9,206 nt of DNA from Chloroflexota bacterium. GTDB lineage: Bacteria > Chloroflexota > Anaerolineae > Promineifilales > Promineifilaceae. The number at the start of each line of letters is the position of its first letter. The stretch's first letter is position 1. Location of the stretch: contig QQUD01000517.1 in NCBI GenBank assembly GCA_008501785.1, forward strand, positions 1 to 9,206, given 5' to 3'. A program made the position numbers and the translations under genes. Shown here in pieces: positions 6,295-9,206 of this stretch. Below the pieces are notes generated by a model, which was not told where the DNA came from, did no database searches, and saw nothing but the letters and a program-made list of their open reading frames with translations.

Positions 6295-8016
6295 TTATTT
6301 CCGAACTTTAACTGGCTGACATAACCTTAATGCGGAAACTAAATCATTAATTTGAATAGGTTTACTGATGTAATCATCCATGCCAATGCTCAAATATTTC
6401 TCTTTTTGGCCTGCCAATGCATCGGCGGTTAAGGCGATGATACGGGGCTGTTTTTCGATAGCCCACTCCTGACGAATGCGACGGGTCGCCTCACAGCCAT
6501 CAAGCTCAGGCATCTGTACATCCATTAAAATGACATCATACGATTGCCTTTGCAACGCTTGCAATGCTTCAAGCCCATTCGCTACCACATCAGATCGATA
6601 TCCAAGTCGCTCTAAGATGCGCATATTTACTTTTTGATTGATCACGTTATCCTCTGCAATAAGGATACGAAGAGGGTGCTCAAGCCCCATTTGCCGGTTG
6701 AAAACATTAGTTTGGTTTAGCTTTTTATCTGAGGCAAGTGTACCGGTATTAAAAATGTATTGAAGCACTTCATCTAGTTGAGCAGGTTTTACTGGTTTTG
6801 TGAGGTAGGCAGCAAATTGAATCTCTTCGGGGATTGGCATTTCAACATCAACCGATGTGAGCAGCACAAGCGGGAATTCCTCTGGTGAAAACTTTTGACG
6901 AATTCTAACAGCTAATTCCAAACCATCCATATAAGGCATTTGCATATCTAAAATTGCAATGTCATATGTTTTACCTTCACGCAAAAAATCTAACGCTTCG
7001 GCGGCTGAGGGAGCCGTTTGAAATTTCATACCCAATGATTGCAATTGACGAGAAAGGATATAGCGATTTGTGGCATTATCATCGACGATAAGCACCTTTT
7101 TACCTGCTAATGCCGGTTGCAAACCTGAACCTTTAACGCGTTTCAGCCGTTCGGCGACTGGAGCAACGACGGTGAAATGGAAAGTTGATCCCATTCCTTT
7201 TTGACTTTCAACCCAAATTCGCCCTCCCATCAAAACGGAAAGTCGTTTACAGATTGCTAATCCCAAACCAGTACCACCATATTTGCGTGTGGTTGAAGCG
7301 TCTACCTGGCTAAAAGATTGAAACAGACGGGGCAAGTCTTCCATTGAAATTCCGACACCCGTATCTCGAACTGAAAAATGAATTTCATGCAAATTTTCTT
7401 TAACTTGGCGAGTGTCTACTGACAAGACCACTTCACCTCTTTCGGTGAACTTGACAGCATTGTTCAAAAGATTTACTAAAATCTGGCGCAGCCGCGTTGG
7501 ATCGCTAATGATGGCGCTGGGCACCCGTTTGTGCATTAAATAGGCCAAGTCTAACCCTTTTCCATACGCTTGGGGTGACAATAAATCGAGTGCTGATTCA
7601 ACACAATCACGTAGGTCAAACGGCCGTTTCTCCAACACCAATTTATCTGCTTCAATTTTTGAAAAGTCAAGAATATCGTTAATTAACGTCAGCAGGGTAT
7701 CGCCACCATTTCGAATCGTTTCCACAAACTCTTCCTGCTCTTCTGTGAGATCTGTATCGAGCAACAATGCCGTCATACCAATTACTGCATTCATTGGCGT
7801 GCGAATTTCATGGCTCATATTTGCTAGAAAATCACTTTTGGCCTGGTTTGCAGAAATTTCCTGATCACGAGCAACAGCTAAAGCATCTGCCATCTTTTTT
7901 AATGCTTCATTGGCATCATAAAGCTCTCTTGTCTTAATTTCAGCAATCGACTCAGCCTCTTTTCGCGCTTTTCGCTCACGGGCCAATCTTTTTTCGAGCT
8001 TAGCGATGTCATTCAT
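6295..8016 (-). CDS. Soluble hybrid histidine kinase with two receiver domains, H-NOX partner
   Basis: The 573-residue protein autophosphorylates on a histidine and passes phosphate to receiver aspartates. Residues 1-60 are a charged coiled coil with no sensor domain and no membrane segment. The HisKA box is [14 protein letters not shown] (68-81, His69). The ATPase has NLLNNAVKF (182-190), DTGVGI (218-223) and [10 protein letters not shown] (246-255). REC1 spans about 306-420 (acidic pair 312-313, phospho-acceptor Asp357, Lys407); REC2 spans about 448-565 (Glu455, Asp456, Asp499, Lys552). Both receivers look active. There is no HPt or DNA-binding output, so phosphate must leave through another protein. 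The ATG overlaps the end of the H-NOX gene by 8 bases, which implies translational coupling; AAGGG lies 8 bases upstream. Such kinases paired with H-NOX proteins are controlled by nitric oxide in Shewanella and Vibrio; this pairing is inferred from position. Confidence 0.93.
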   Translation of the reverse strand: MNDIAKLEKRLARERKARKEAESIAEIKTRELYDANEALKKMADALAVARDQEISANQAKSDFLANMSHEIRTPMNAVIGMTALLLDTDLTEEQEEFVETIRNGGDTLLTLINDILDFSKIEADKLVLEKRPFDLRDCVESALDLLSPQAYGKGLDLAYLMHKRVPSAIISDPTRLRQILVNLLNNAVKFTERGEVVLSVDTRQVKENLHEIHFSVRDTGVGISMEDLPRLFQSFSQVDASTTRKYGGTGLGLAICKRLSVLMGGRIWVESQKGMGSTFHFTVVAPVAERLKRVKGSGLQPALAGKKVLIVDDNATNRYILSRQLQSLGMKFQTAPSAAEALDFLREGKTYDIAILDMQMPYMDGLELAVRIRQKFSPEEFPLVLLTSVDVEMPIPEEIQFAAYLTKPVKPAQLDEVLQYIFNTGTLASDKKLNQTNVFNRQMGLEHPLRILIAEDNVINQKVNMRILERLGYRSDVVANGLEALQALQRQSYDVILMDVQMPELDGCEATRRIRQEWAIEKQPRIIALTADALAGQKEKYLSIGMDDYISKPIQINDLVSALRLCQPVKVRK

Positions 8017-8563
8017 TTCTTTTTCCCTTAGTTAGCGTAAATTGCGTTTCAGCACCCTGCTCGACCGCAATATCCTGACGGGCAACGGTAATATTTTCAC
8101 CAAAATATTCGACAGCACCTAAAATTAACCCCTCGGCTAGATCGGAAAACGGCCGTTTCGACCGATACGTCATCATCAGCTTTCCTGATTCTGGATGGCT
8201 GTACTCAAAACTTGGGGGATTTGCGTTTTGATACAATTTTTTCACTTCAATATGGACATTGCGATCAACACTCTCCATAAAAGCAAAGGTGGATTCAGCT
8301 TGTGTAAAAAAATCAGGATGTGCAAAGGCAAAACGATTGATCAAGTGCTTCCCAAATTCCTTTACCAGTTCAGAAATAGGTATATCGGTTTGTTGACTCA
8401 AATGAGTTACGAGCTGCAATATCTCATGATGGCTGTAATTCCCGAGAGATGTATAGGCACCATCAGAACTTAGCTGCGACAACTCAATAATCTGGTCAAC
8501 CATTTCAGGCGCGAATGCCTCTTCTACCATTTCCAGAAATTCTGTAAAAATGACACCTTTCAT
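8009..8563 (-). CDS. hnoX: H-NOX haem nitric-oxide sensor protein
   Basis: The 184-residue protein is a stand-alone H-NOX (HNOB) domain of usual length. It begins [15 protein letters not shown], as the family does. The proximal haem ligand is His104 ([10 protein letters not shown], 102-111), and the porphyrin-carboxylate motif Y-x-S-x-R is Tyr133, Ser135, Arg137. Pro116/Pro117 fall where the family has its conserved haem-distorting proline. Counting from the Y-x-S-x-R motif, the distal position held by Tyr140 in the O2-binding Thermoanaerobacter protein is Leu142, so the pocket lacks that hydrogen-bond donor and should favour NO over O2. TAGGA lies about 6 bases before the ATG. The gene runs directly into the hybrid histidine kinase, its probable partner. 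Confidence 0.95.
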   Translation of the reverse strand: MKGVIFTEFLEMVEEAFAPEMVDQIIELSQLSSDGAYTSLGNYSHHEILQLVTHLSQQTDIPISELVKEFGKHLINRFAFAHPDFFTQAESTFAFMESVDRNVHIEVKKLYQNANPPSFEYSHPESGKLMMTYRSKRPFSDLAEGLILGAVEYFGENITVARQDIAVEQGAETQFTLTKGKRNE

Positions 8564-8618
8564 AATTTTTCCTATGTTTAGAGTATAAAGTAGGCTTTTT
8601 GAAAATGATGGTGTGATG

Positions 8619-8656
8619 AAGCAAACTTATGCGGATAAGGTAGTGAAGGTTTGCTT
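8619..8656. promoter_or_regulatory. Inverted repeat upstream of the H-NOX gene
   Basis: AAGCAAAC (8619-8626) and GTTTGCTT (8649-8656) are inverted copies separated by 22 bases, in the 125-base gap between the Ser/Thr kinase stop and the H-NOX start. A minus-strand TATAAT lies at 8660-8665, but no -35 fits it well. The repeat may be an operator for the H-NOX-kinase pair; no T run follows, so a terminator is unlikely. Confidence 0.35.
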
Positions 8657-8688
8657 TCAATTATAAGGTGATCAGATTAGAAGCTATA

Positions 8689-9206
8689 TTATACTTTTGT
8701 CACGTCTCTGAGGATGTCGTTCCGAATGAACTCCAATTCTGCTGCAATTTTGCGCATACTTGCGATGCGATGCTTTTTCTCTCTGGTCAACATGTGACCG
8801 ATCAATGTAGTCAATGGGGCTGGCACATCCGGGCGCATCAGTATTAAATCAGGAACAGGTTCATTCAAAATAGATATCAATGTAGCCGTAATTTTCTCCT
8901 TGGCAAATGGATTGAGACCAGCCAACATTTCATACAAAATCACGCCAAACGACCAAATATCACTTCGTGCATCCAACTCAGCTCCGGTACACGCCTCTGG
9001 ACTCATGTAAGCTGGGCTGCCCATAAAAGCACCTTCTTGTGTTAGGCGTGTGTCTTGCATAGTCAAGCGAGCAATGCCAAAATCTGTTAAACGTGGTGTA
9101 CCATCTGCCGCTATCAGAACATTGGCCGGTTTCAAATCACGATGAATAATGTTCAGATGGTGTGCACGCGCCAGCGCATCGGCCAATTCCAGGCCAATCA
9201 TCAATA
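8689..9206 (-). CDS. Hanks-type Ser/Thr protein kinase, C-terminal part only
   Basis: About 172 codons of the C-lobe are in the window; the frame stays open to the right edge, so the ATP-binding N-lobe lies outside. Counted from the TTG at 9204, the catalytic loop is HRDLKPAN (21-28), the metal-binding motif DFG (40-42), and the activation segment ends GSPAYMSPE, with Ser in place of the usual Ala of APE. DIWSFGVILYEML is helix F. The protein ends about 10 residues after the kinase fold, without a transmembrane, PASTA or other C-terminal domain. It would phosphorylate proteins on Ser or Thr; the substrate is unknown. It lies 125 bases upstream of the H-NOX gene on the same strand, so a shared function is possible. 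Confidence 0.92.
   Translation of the reverse strand, partial: LMIGLELADALARAHHLNIIHRDLKPANVLIAADGTPRLTDFGIARLTMQDTRLTQEGAFMGSPAYMSPEACTGAELDARSDIWSFGVILYEMLAGLNPFAKEKITATLISILNEPVPDLILMRPDVPAPLTTLIGHMLTREKKHRIASMRKIAAELEFIRNDILRDVTKV

Overview
The window is a bacterial chromosomal segment of moderate GC content with eight recognisable protein genes plus a ninth at the left edge that is also clear. No tRNA, rRNA, CRISPR array, transposase or phage gene was seen. The mix of genes (soluble hybrid histidine kinase with a stand-alone H-NOX, Hanks-type Ser/Thr kinase, RGG-tailed RRM protein, sacsin-like ATPase) suggests an environmental bacterium with a signalling-rich genome. Chloroflexota or a similar lineage is my guess, but nothing in the sequence proves it.

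Layout. Bases 1-2427 (minus) are the first 809 codons of a very large sacsin/NOV-type Hsp90-like ATPase whose 3' end lies outside the window. A 274-base intergenic stretch with a strong inverted repeat separates it from a divergent gene for a small RRM RNA-binding protein (2702-3010, plus). A perfect 32-base palindromic terminator follows, then a YbiT-type ABC-F ATPase (3113-4747, plus). This meets, tail to tail with a 4-base overlap, a two-gene minus-strand unit: an HxlR-family regulator (5437-5790) followed after 9 bases by a class I methyltransferase-like protein (4744-5427). Divergent from the regulator is a TfoX-N-domain protein (5929-6288, plus). Both divergent promoters can be read, their -10 boxes overlap, and one short palindrome covers both, so the HxlR protein probably controls itself, the methyltransferase and the TfoX-like gene together.

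The right end is a minus-strand signalling block: a Ser/Thr protein kinase cut by the window edge (8689-9206), an H-NOX haem protein (8009-8563), and a sensorless hybrid histidine kinase with two receiver domains (6295-8016). The last two overlap by 8 bases, which fits a nitric-oxide-responsive phosphorelay.

The most unusual sequence-level signal is a dispersed palindrome, ACGGCCGT (usually flanked as AACGGCCGTTT). It occurs nine times exactly, plus one near copy, mostly inside genes and in all three reading frames, where chance predicts far less than one. It resembles in kind the highly iterated HIP1 palindrome of cyanobacteria. Other points of note are the degenerate second nucleotide site of the ABC-F protein, an ABC-F promoter candidate that lies immediately before the terminator palindrome, and a 10-bp hairpin in the TfoX leader.
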